Position numbers and translations under genes: made by a program. The notes beneath the pieces are model-generated. The model did not search any database and was not told the origin of the DNA. It saw nothing but the letters and a program-made list of their open reading frames with translations. A stretch of 64,000 nucleotides of DNA from Lytechinus pictus (lineage: Eukaryota > Echinodermata > Echinoidea > Temnopleuroida > Toxopneustidae). The stretch covers positions 19,860,001-19,924,000 of the forward strand of contig NC_087257.1 in NCBI RefSeq assembly GCF_037042905.1. Reading direction: 5' to 3'. Below, piece after piece: positions 1 to 12,018 of the stretch (positions within the stretch are counted from its first letter, which is position 1; each line of letters starts with the position of its first letter).

Positions 1-287
1 CTGAAGTCAGGTTTACCTTAAATCGTGGTCTAACTCTGCTGAAATTATGCAAAGCCAAACATCAAAATATTGTTTACATTTGATACTTCTCATGTTAAAT
101 GTGCTCTTTAATGGTACAAAAAACTATGTTACTTATATTTCCCAGACAGTTAAGAATGATTTGAGAGTCCCATAAGCTGATACATTGAACCTCTACTGTT
201 AGGGATTTAAGCCACAAGTGGCTTTCCATAGTTACATCAGAACTTTAAACCAAAGTTTACTTTAAACCTGAGTTCAGAATACGGGCC
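1..287. mobile_element. Small inverted-repeat transposon (MITE A), cut by window start
   Basis: The right end reads cctgagttcagaatacgggc; the left end begins inside the inverted repeat (ctgaagtcaggttta). The same family is complete at 56281-56592, which identifies this copy. The TIR core is GGCCCGTATTCTGAA. Confidence 0.7.
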
Positions 288-1164
288 CGTGTCTGAAATA
301 TAAAGAATATCAAGTACTCATGATGACAAGTAGAACAATTCTAATTCTCATTAAAATTCGATGGTTGGATCAGAATGTTATGTTCCTGATCACGGTCATA
401 ATTTTGAAATAAATAATGCTGTAAAGGTCATTGGTCATAATATACACACTATATACATTTAAGGGAATACTGCAGATTTCAGTATTGTATCACAAATTAT
501 CTACTGCATATTCAATCAAAGACACTTTTATGACAAGTGTGTCTAAGTTTCGTCACATGATTACAATGCAGCATCTACAAATCTAATAATGTTTCTACAT
601 GATGATTATTTCCCTCAGTTGTCTCAAAATATCACGATTGCGTAGGTCTTGTCAAAACCCAATACTTTTTTTTAATAGAAATGTTCTTATTCTTATTACA
701 ACCATGAAAAAAGGAGAGAATGGAAATAATATTACTTCTGCAATAACACATCAAGTCCTCAATTTCGCACAAGCTGAAAATCTTACCGCATTGAATTAAT
801 TTTGATGGAAAACTACCAAAACTTGGATACAATGGATGAGCGCAAAAGAAGACATTACTTGTAAAGAATTTTCTCACATGAATAATAAAGTCAACTTTCT
901 ATTCCAAGATATGACTGTTATATACTGCCCTTATTGGGTAAAACCCTTGTAAACTGAATTCTGTTATTCCCATAGGCTTTGTACAAAGATCACCAATTCC
1001 CGTTTGAAATGGGTTAATATCGTCCTAAAGCCTCTAGTGCTAACCTGTATGATCTTATTTGAGCACTATACAGCATGGTCTCAAGTGTTAAATGAAATAA
1101 TTGCAAAAGTCAAAGCAAAGTTCATATTGTGTAAAATATATGCGATTTTCATATTGTATAATCA
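288..1164. other. Gene-free AT-rich sequence
   Basis: I see no coding exon, RNA gene or repeat structure in this stretch downstream of POU6. Confidence 0.5.
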
Positions 1165-2012
1165 TTATGGGTGTGTGCATGTTTTGTGTACACATTCACA
1201 TAAGCTCATAATATGTTTGTGTGTTTCATGTTCAAATTCAAGGAAAATGAGATCTATGTATTTGTGTCTCACGTACGCATTAATCATCATAATATGGGTG
1301 TATCTATGTACACATTCACATATAATAATCATATATGTTTGTGTCCAATATTCACATTCAAATATAAATGTCATAGGCCTGTGTTTCTCATGTACACGTT
1401 CTCATATGATAATTGTATGTGTGTGTGGGTCACATGTACTCATTCCAGTCTAAACATCAGAGGCCTGTGTTTCTCATGGACACATTGACATATAATAATC
1501 ATATGTGTGTGTGTGGGTCCCATGTACACATTCAAGTTTTAGCATCACAAGCCTGTGTGTCACCTGTATGTACACACTCACATATAATAATCACATGTGT
1601 GTGTGTCCCAGGTACACATTCAAGTATAAACATCACAGCCATGTGTGTCTCATGTACACACTCACATACAATAATCATATGTGTGTATGTGTCAAAGGTA
1701 CACATTCAAGTCTAAACATCATAGGCCTGTGTATCTCATGTACACATTTCACATAAAATAATCATATATGGGTGAGTGTGTGTGTGTGTCCCTGATACAT
1801 ATTCAAGTATAAACATCATAGACCTGCATGTTGTACACATTTACATATTATAATAAAATGTGTGTGTGTGTCCCATGTTCACATTCAAATATAAACATTA
1901 TAGGCCTGTGTATCTCATGTACACATTCACATATAATAATCATATAGGTATTTATGCCCCATGTTCACATTCAATTATGAACAGCATTGGCCTGTGTATC
2001 TCATGTGTGGGT
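1165..2012. repeat. ~86-bp minisatellite, about ten units
   Basis: Landmark aggcctgtgt(t/a)tctcatg recurs at about 1375, 1461, 1549, 1638, 1723, 1902 and 1989, with spacing 82-97 bp. Units combine a (GT)n tract, tacacattcacatataataa and acattcaagtataaacatca. Long Cys/His/Val-rich reading frames across it are repeat translations and not genes. Confidence 0.92.
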
Positions 2013-4466
2013 CTCATGTATAATCTTCAAATATGTGCAAACAATCCTTTTAAAAATGACATATATTCAGCAAAAAGGGCAAGGGTTAAAAAAATTACTG
2101 TTTTTCAAGGGCACAAGTTTCTTCCTTCATCAAGAAAAAATCATAATTGTATTCTAATGATATAAACCTCATGGCAAAAGTGAGAGAGGAATGGTTTCAA
2201 GTAAAGCAAATAATATACATCAATATCCTACATACAAAGCAAAATAAATATTGCAAAATCTAATAAAACAAGTACAGGATGATATACAGATAAAAAGCAA
2301 GTCCGTTATCAAGGCATTTTGAACATAAAACCAGGGCTGGCAAAATAATCATTTGTTTTAAAATGTGTTCTCAATCCATCTAAAACAAGTTAGAATCATT
2401 GAAAACATTCCAAAACAAAAAAACATCAGGGATTATTTCAAAAAAAAAATGTGTCTTGTGATATAGCCCGCCATATCCATTATCAAATGTGCAAGGATGA
2501 AATCTGGGGAAAATTATGGTAATGAAGACTGACATTGCTCAGTATTAAGTTTTTAAGAACAAATAAATTTTATGTATGAATACTATTACAGAACCACAGT
2601 TTACTTATTACAAATAGTCATTGACAAACTCTTTTTCTTTCTTTCAAATTATGTACAAAGCGATATGATAATTAGGTACACCAAAGTACAAATCACTTTG
2701 AATAAACTTACAAAAAGAGAAATATAGGATGGAAAAATGCCTATACAAATGCAAGGTATTACAGGAATTAAATGTAGAAAGGAAAACTGGGGGAAAAGGG
2801 TACAAAAACACACAAATGAATTAAGAACATAGTGTATAAACATACTTATGTATTAAGTACATAAAACGAAAGTGACATATTTTGAGTTCATCATACCACA
2901 ATCATATAGGACTGATTCAAATCATTTATGACATTTGGAGAAAAAAAAACACAATTACAAACATTATTTGAGTGATTCATAATCACTATATTTCAGTTCC
3001 AATAGTAAAGCCTTTCCCCTAAACAGAGCTCTTCTTTTGAGATCAAACAGCCAAACAGTATTCATGCCATGATAATTATCCTATCACATGTAAAATGCCC
3101 ATTAATGTAGTCCCAGCTACAGCTTCCTGTGCAGTGTTCTTGACTACATACTCATAATTAAACTTACAAAACACATATAAAAGTTAATGTGTGAGCTAAT
3201 ACTTAGATGGCAAAATCACTATGATGAGGACCGATGGAAGATAAAGATGCAGTATAACATTAAGATCTTCAACAAGAACTACAGTGTACCCACATTAATG
3301 ATCCTTCTCTGCCCTATTTCAGAAACAGAATTATAAGTTTAAGATTTTCATGTCCAAAATATCTTTCAAGGAAAAAGCTTGGCTAAATAACGCCCATTGC
3401 ACAAATTACAAACAAATAAAATCTTTTCTACAGGGTACAAACAGTAGTAGCATAAAGAGTTGGTTTATCAACACAATTTTGTTCACTATTTTCTTTTTTT
3501 TTTAAAGGACAATAAATAAGCCAGTAATATTTTACATAATTTTTTTTTCTCATTCAAAGCACCACATCTATACATGTTGAAGCAAACATTGCTCATCTAC
3601 AACTTTCCAAGCCAGTGGAAAATATTACAAAAACTAAGCACTCACAATAGAACCATATATATTTAAAAAATAAAAAGTTACAAGGTTTCACTACTCCAGT
3701 GTGAAACATTGGTCCTACGGTGGATGTACAAAAAAAAAAGACAATTATTAACCAGCATTCGATAGCAATCGCTGTCATACAAGCAGCATATCGTAACAAT
3801 CTTAAAAACAATCTCATTTTATAATCTGTCGATGCATCATTCAGTTCCCATCTGAGTAATATGACGTCCACACAAACCTGAAATTTCACATCATACACTT
3901 TTTGGTCCTTCTTGAACAAAAAAAATATTTGATGAATTCATACATTCAAAAGTAAGGTTCTAGATTAGTTGTGACAGCAAGTTGATACTGATGAAATCAA
4001 TTTATATTCAAAGTCACAATTCCAAATTTCATGGCAGCACTTGTCTGCAAACAATAACAGTAATCACAGCTGGAAATAAAGAATTCCAGAATATAGGACT
4101 CAATTACTTGATTATCATCAGCTTTCATTTTATCCAAATGATTTCTGAATAGATGCACTCTTGATCCACGGTTTAAAAAAATAAAAAGAATGTAGAAAGT
4201 GAGGAAATAAAATAAAATATTATGTGAGAACTCATTCATCTAGAACCAGTCGTCAATCTGGTCTCAGGTTCGTATATGAGCACAGCTCTATTTTCAGTTT
4301 TTCTTTGGTCACATTCCATCCAGCTTCACGACTCTTCATACTTGGGTTCATCATTGCCCCATCTATATGTTTCTACGTCTGTTCAACAGCATCCAATCTG
4401 AAATATCTCCCAGAGTCTTAAGAATACCATGATTGTCTTCCCTGTAGTTTCCCTTTCAGAGGGTCA
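2013..4466 (-). other. POU6F2: POU6 3' flank, probable 3' UTR in part
   Basis: AT-rich sequence following the POU6 stop codon in transcript sense. No convincing polyadenylation site could be fixed by eye. The small reading frames here have no recognisable domain. The 3' UTR presumably lies at the high-coordinate end. Confidence 0.4.
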
Positions 4467-4878
4467 TTACACATGATCAGGACTCTCTACAACAACCGTC
4501 GACCTCTCCACCTCCTCAGAGTTATTATTCATGGTAGCTTCGGCGGCTTTCAGTTTCTTGATTGTGTTTTTCAGAGCTTGTCGTTTGTTGCAGAACCACA
4601 CCCTGATGACCTCCCTATCGTAGTTAAGCTCCTGGGCGAGGGCTGTCATTTCGGCACCGGTTGGATGCGTGTTCTTCTCGAAGTGCCTACTGAGGTATTC
4701 CAGAGCCTGAGGCGTAAAGGATGTCCGTCGTTTGCGCTTTTTAACGGGTTCGCTACCAATGAAGTCTGTGAGTTGATTCAGACCGTTTTTGTGCCTCTCC
4801 TCGGCTTCGGCCATCCACCTCTCTAAAACTGGTTTTATCTTCTGAGCGCTCTTTGGTGTGATATCAAGCTTTTCAAAT
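4467..4878 (-). CDS. POU6F2: POU6 terminal coding exon 10, rest of POU-specific domain and homeodomain
   Basis: Acceptor ctctttaacag|ATTTGAAAAG. Encodes FEKLDITPKSAQKIKPVLER, the linker with LTDFIGSEPVKKRK, the homeodomain ending VIRVWFCNKRQALKN, and an acidic C-terminal tail ending SPDHV then TAA. The class-6 signature is clear. Immediately upstream lies a tandem array whose units repeat this exon's acceptor and first nine codons. Confidence 0.96.
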
Positions 4879-7800
4879 CTGTTAAAGAGATGAGAAAATG
4901 AATGATATCTTTTGAGTAATGTCAAGTTTTTCAAGCCTATGCAAGCAGATGAGACAAAGGAATTATTGGTGGAATGTTAGGGTTTTAAAACCTATATTCA
5001 ATCAGATTAGAGTTATGAGGATTCATTGGTGTGGTGTCAGGTTTTCAAATCTAGGCAATCAGATGAGAGAAATGAATGATTTCTTTGGTGTGATGTCAAG
5101 TTTCTGAATCCTATGCAATCAGTTGAGACAAATTAATGAAATATTAGATGTTATGCAAAGTTTTTCAAACTTATGCAATTAGATGAGAGAAATGAATGGA
5201 TTTTTTATGTGATATCAGTCAAGTCTTTAAACCTATGCAATCAAAGAGAACTAAATGAATGTTTAATTTGATGTCACTTTCATTCCCATGCAATATGATA
5301 AGAGAAATGAATGAATTCTTTGATGTAATGTCATTTTTTTTTCAAACCAATGCAATCAGATGAAATTAATAAATTCTTTGGTGTAACGTCAAGTTTTTCA
5401 AACCCATGCAATTAGAAGTAAAGGAATTCTTTGGTGTGATTTCAAGTGTTTCAAACTTAAATAAGAAGATGAGAGAAACAAATATGAAATTTATGGTGCA
5501 ATGTCAGGTTTTTCAAAACCTATGCAATCAGATGAGATAAATCAATGGATCCTTTGGTGTGGTGTCAAGTTTTTCAAGCCTATGCAATCAGATGAGAGAA
5601 ATGAATGCATTCTTTGGAATGACGTCCATTTTTTTTAAAACCTAGATGCAATCAGATGGGAGAAATTAATGAATTCTTTCACATGTCACGTTTTTTCAGC
5701 CTATGTAAGCAAGATAAGAGAAATTGAATGAATTCATTGATGTGATGTCAACATTTTAAAACCTATATGCAATCAGATAGAAATACAAGTGTTGATTTTC
5801 TTTGTTCTTGCGATTGGAGTAATTGGAGAATTTGGTCTTACCCCTCATTACTATGACACCATATATGCAGACAAATTGGAATCTCAATAGGTCTAGTGAT
5901 TACACCTTTATAAAATAAACAAAATAATCGAATAGCATGTATGATTATGTGCACAATATCACACATCTTTTTTATATTCTTTCCTTTATTTCTTTAAAAC
6001 AACTTTATATTTGGGGTGCATTTCCCTTTAATCCCCGGAGTGCTTTGGATACATTCCTCACCTACAAATAGCTGATTGACTGTAAGCTGGTCCTTCTGAC
6101 TGGCTAAGGGCTTGCCCAACCTGTGTTTGCGTTAAACCAAGAGATAATCTTCTGATCTTGAAAGCTTTGGCAAACTCCTTGATTTCTTCCAGGTTGATTC
6201 CGTCCACTTCAGCAGCATTACCCATGTTACTCACTGAGAAGAGAGAGCATGCAAGGAATAGAAATAAAACAAATAATGTCCTCATTTTACCACTCAAGTA
6301 GTAGAACTTTATTTTCTAGTCAACAAGAGTGGGATTTTATTAACCATTCAACTAGTAGAATATTTTTAACCATTCAACAAGCCAAATCCATTTAACCATT
6401 CGACTAGTCGAATTCCATTTACCACTCAACTAGTTGAGTTACATTTAACCATTCAACTTGTAGAATTCTATCAACCATTCAACTAGAAGAATTCCATTAA
6501 CCATTCAACTAGAATTACATTTAACATTCAACTAATAAAATTCTATTTGCCATTCAACTAGTTGAATTCCATTCATTATTCAACTTTTAGAATCCAATTA
6601 ACCATTTAACTAGTAGAACTCTATTTACCATCTAACTAGTAGAATTTAATCAACTATTCAAAAATCATTTTTGCAACAACAGTGAAAAAGTACAAATGAA
6701 TCTCGATCATCTCCCCATAAAAAATACTGTGATACTCTGAGCTTTGAGCTTATGACCCCAATATGCAATAACCACAAGTTTTGAACCCCAACACCAAATA
6801 AATCACATTCCTAGGCCTATATTTGTTAAAAGAATGCCTGAAGCATTTTTTTCCTAATGGGTGATCACAATTAGTCTGGTAAATGGAAAAATTACAGCAG
6901 CCTAGATAGGATTGTTGCATTAAAATATCCATACATTTAACAACATATTTACCTGAGGAAAAAAAAAATGGACTTGAGGTTTTCTCATATTTAGTGTCAT
7001 ATATCTCTTTATAGCATTACTGATAAACTACCAAAGCAACACAAATAGCATGCAAACAATTAAACACATACACAAACAAACATTGAACGAGGCTCCGCGA
7101 ATCAAGGTGCAATATGGGTAATTGGGGAGGGGCTTCAGTTAGGTGTTAACTTGATCCAATAATACCAGGATTTAATTAGCAAGAACTCTGTCAGTGTGAA
7201 ACCAACTAACAGGGCATTTGATAATGAAACAGACAAAAATGATACAATTAATAGTGATTAATTTCTAGAGTCACATTGGGTGGTATGTAAAGAGAGTTAG
7301 GCATGTTATATGGATCACACCTAACATATTAGTATTCTTTGGTAATTAAAGTTAGATTCAGCACTAGTGAGACAGGCCATGCAGGGAAATTCTTGTTAAA
7401 AGTATATTCGGGTCTAGCTTTTAAATTCAAAACATGACAAATCGGTAGACCACTGGGTCAAAATTTGTACGCCAAATAAAAGTATTGATTTTCTTTTAAA
7501 GTTGTGATTTAAATTAGAGGCAGAGAGCGACAGACGGGTGCAAACATAGTAGGTGTATTAAATCACAGCAAACATATCAGAAAAAATTGATACTAATGTT
7601 TTCAATGAAATTAAACTATTAAAAGTCTCTTCAATGATTTTGCAAGTAAGTGAAGAGACAAAATAAGCTTGCCACCTTTGTAACATTTTGGAAATTAAAA
7701 TCAATTGTTCATCATCTCTTGCCACAAATTTTGAATATTTGCGTGATTTTTCGAAAAAACAAAGCGCCCTCCCAATACGGAGCCTCTTCCAAGATAGTAC

Positions 7801-10800
7801 CTCTACCTGGACTCGACAGCCCTCCTGTCGATACATGGTTGCCAGCGCTCGTCGCCGTCGTCGTGGAAACGACAACCTGATGGCCGGGAGGGACCTGGGT
7901 AACGTGACTTGCTTGACTGGACACCACGGAGCTTCTAACGAGCTGACTAGGAAGTATCTGAGTTACACTGCTCTGGGATCCCTGGGCCGCTGCTATATGG
8001 GAGATTACCGTGCCTTGGGCAGCATTTAGACCTGAATAGGAATAAGGATTAAATATTTGTACAATGGACTGGATTACAGTAAGTCATTAATAATAATAAT
8101 GCATAGGATCTATATAGCGCAATTTCCATCTGAATTAGATGCTCAAGGCACTTGAGGGCAAATTACAGAAGAAAAGAAAAATATTACAGGTACCAATGAA
8201 TACATAAAGATAATTGTCTGTCAAAAAAGCACCCTACAGGTATATCTTCATTGACGCCTTTCATAATAGATGGCATGGCTTGGAAGAATTAAGCTACTGA
8301 CAAAACTATTGACATTAGCATACAAAAGTGGCTCCTACTGTGCAAGCATGCACACTGGCAGGAATATGGCAAATGTTAATGCCCTCGGTTTTTGTACAGT
8401 ATTCCAATGGGACTATCCGGAAGAGGGCAACATGGCAAATGTTTACGCTTTGGTCTCGGATTGAAAGTAGCATGTGAAATATGACATCTATTTAGCTGCT
8501 AATATGCTTCGTATAGGTAATAATATTCCACAAACTATTCTTCTCTGGACATCCAATATTCTTCAACAGTATCTAAACCTAGTAATCCTTCAATCCAAAT
8601 TTAAGTTCATTTATTAAAACAAATATAAAAAATAAATCAGATGGCTAGCACCAAAGTGACGTCGAAGCTGGAGATCTACTTTTTAACTTCCATTCCTTAT
8701 ACCCCCTCCTCTCCCCCTCTCTCTCTCTCTTATGGGGTGTTGCAAGAAACTTGCGATCAATTGCAAGTCTCGATCAATTATATTTCTTGCAATTAATTGC
8801 AAATTTGTGATTGATTGTTAATCTGCTTCTTGAAACAAGGAGTGTATTCTGATTTTCTACAGCTAAAATTGATGTATCAATTGTAAAATTGCAACAGAAT
8901 ATTCGCAATTGATTGCAAATATTTTCTTTCAACACCACCTAAGTCTCTTTTCCCCTCTCATTTTTACCTGCCAGTCCATGAAGTGATAGTGCAGTGGCAC
9001 TTGAAGCATTACTCAGTTTATGAGATGCCAAGAGGGAAGAGGTCTGGTTTGAGGTGGTGGTAGATGATTGTGAAACAAGCACAGACCTACACAGCAACAA
9101 CAAAATTAAGAATAATATGCAACATTTATAAAGTGCTTAATACAATCTTTCTAAGCACTGCATATTATCAGCTAAGCACAAAAATTTAAGATTAAAAAAA
9201 ATTTTAACAAATATTTGAAGAGTTAAAAGTACTATTGCCTCGGATTATTAGAAAAATAATATGATAAATATAGCCTACTTTCCTTGAACAACATAAATTA
9301 TGTAGAGAATGTACAAAGTTCACTATTATGTATTGGCATAATTTATTAAGAGTTAAATTACTTCATAATAAAAAGAAATACTGATTAAATGGAATACTCC
9401 AACTATTTCTAAATGCCATCAAAATGATGGGTCAATATAATACATGTAGCATCGGAAGCTAACATAGATTCAGTAAAACATATATTGATAAATATTGATT
9501 ACTGCTTCTAAAATAAGTCTTCTAATGTGTAATGTTCCACAACCTGAAAAAATTTAATAAAAAGAAATGAATAGAGATCAAATCAAACATCTTACTGTGT
9601 TGTGGCTCCATGTGCCGATAAGCTGAGTTGATTCGCTGATGTACGCATTAGTCCTTGCGTTACCGTTGCAAGGGAAGGTAGGGCTTGACTATTCTGAGTT
9701 GTCACTAGGCTAGGAACTGCTGTTGTACTGACTGTTTTTTCAACAAATAAATGAAAAAAACAAAATTGAAATGATAATCAATGTGTGTTATCCAAATTCC
9801 AGATACCATGAAATGCTTTTTCGAAAAGAGGGTATGGTAATTAAAGCAATTTCACTTAGTTTTGAACCAAAGGCAACTAAATGATGAAGTTACTTTTTTC
9901 ATAATTAATCAATCAAGTCTGTTGTAGTTTTATTATACACTTAGTGAGTAAACCACAAACAATACATTATTTAATAAAAATCACATTCCCCTCAAATTCC
10001 CCTCCACTACAACAAAATGATTCAGAATATGCTAAAGTATTAAATATTTTTGTGCTGTTATGTACTGAATTGTCAAGCAACCAGCTGCACTTTAAATCAT
10101 TTCCAAAATCAACATTTACCATTGAACATTGAAGTTGACTGAATGCAAACTACATTTGGATCAGTCGTTAATAGGGTCCACTGACACTATATTCTGCATA
10201 ATTACTTTTCTTTTGGCAAGAAGATTACAATTGACCTTTTGATAGTTATATGATGAATGACTTCAATTCTCAATGCACCATCATAATTCTGTTTAAGCAA
10301 AGGAATGGGTCACCTACTTGTCTTAGGGTGTGTATGTGTTGTTGAACTGCTGGGTGCTGACACCGACAGCACCTGCGCCCCCGCCCCCATTAAAACCTGA
10401 GGTAAGGGGAGCGTCCCTAACCCCGTCTGACCAGTGAGTACCGATACTGGAGGAAGGGGCGTGGTAGCTGAGGTCATCTGACTGGTTTTCGCATAGTGTG
10501 CAGCTGAGGAGACAACATTGGTGTTACTTGTTATGCTGGGGATGGCAGCAAGAGTTGATGGCAAAACCTGGGAGAAGATGATGAAGCAATGAAATCATCG
10601 TTATGATCATCTAAATCATTGTCATCTTTATCATCATCACCATCATCCTCATCATCATCCTTATGATTATCATCATTATCACCATCATCATCATCATCAT
10701 CATCATCGTCATCATCATCATCATCATCATCACCATCATCATCATCAACATCATAATCATCATTATCATCATCATTATCACCATCATCATCACCATCATC

Positions 10801-11975
10801 ATAATCTCCATCATAATCATCCTCCATATCATCTTCATCATTATCATCCTACTCCTCCTCTTCAAGTTTCATATTAGAATAATGATAATAATATTCTGCT
10901 TTTTATAAAGCGCCTAATGAATCAAATAAAGTCTCTAAACTTTTACTTTTGAAATATACTACTACCCCGGTCATTGGATCCTGCATGGTATGAAGTTACA
11001 TAATGCATGCATGTCTCCACTTCCTGGGGAGCACATTCTAACAAGTGTCAAGTGACAGGAAACCATACGTAAGACATGCTACTATATGAATATGCTACAC
11101 TACAGTACCTATGAGGCCATGGCTCCTGGGGTGGTATTCTGGAACACTGTCATAACTTTTGTCATAAATTTTGTCATTTTTCTCCGAGATGTGACACCGC
11201 TATGATTGTCACAAATCGGTATTCTGAACATTGTCTTTTCCCTGTCATATCTCTCAAAGTTCCCGCCCATCTTTTTGGAAGCAAACCAATCAAGATCATC
11301 GTTAGTTCCCATTTGAAGGCCCCGTGGCAGGTAGGGCGTATCCCCAAAACAGTTGCTGGCATCGCGCAACTACGCGTATATTGATGCGCTTAATTACAAA
11401 GAGAGACAGGGAGCTTTGAAGGATTTTAGAGGAGAAGTAGAAAAAGAAGAAAAACAGAGAACAAAAGGAGGAATAAATATGTAGGGCCTAACTAATTGTA
11501 GCATGAAAAAATAATTTCGAAAATATTTATGGATGATGAGTGAAACTAATACCACAATCTAATCTGAATAATATCATTATTTGCTTGACATTTAGTCGAC
11601 GGGGTATCGGGATATTTGGTACTAAAAGATATGACAAAAATTATGACTGCTACCCCCTGTCATAACTTTTGTCATATCTTTTGCTTGTATAAAAGGATTA
11701 AACGCGCATTTAAAGCCGCATATTTTTGATGCGCGGTAAAGAGAAGAGACAAAATTTATGACAATTTTTGTGACAAAAGTTATGACATCCAGGGGCGGAT
11801 CCAGCTTTTTATAAAGGGGGGGGTTGGGGTGGTATGCGAGGGAGCGTAGCCACCGAGTCCAAGCGAGCGGAGCGAGCGAGGGGGGAGGGTGTGGGAGGGG
11901 GGTGTCCCCCCTCCCACAGTAGGGAAAATTTTTGACATTTGTTCGCCCAACCCCCCCCCCCCTCCCCCAAAAAGA

Positions 11976-12018
<43 letters not shown>

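Noticed and set aside
1004..2165. Several Cys/His-rich open frames resembling small secreted peptides
   Set aside because: They follow the 86-bp tandem repeat through all three frames.
3593..3919. 108-residue minus-strand frame downstream of POU6
   Set aside because: No domain, no splice or start context, AT-rich composition like the surrounding 3' flank.
4473..4826. Plus-strand 117-residue frame
   Set aside because: Shadow of POU6 exon 10.
6058..6297. Reading exon 9 as starting with the hydrophobic peptide MRTLFVLFLFLACSLF, as if a signal peptide
   Set aside because: That stretch is the T-rich polypyrimidine tract before the acceptor at 6234; the protein is a nuclear factor.
10531..10908. 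Poly-Asp, poly-Met and poly-Ile open reading frames
   Set aside because: Translations of an (ATC)n microsatellite on both strands; no start context, splice signals or complexity.
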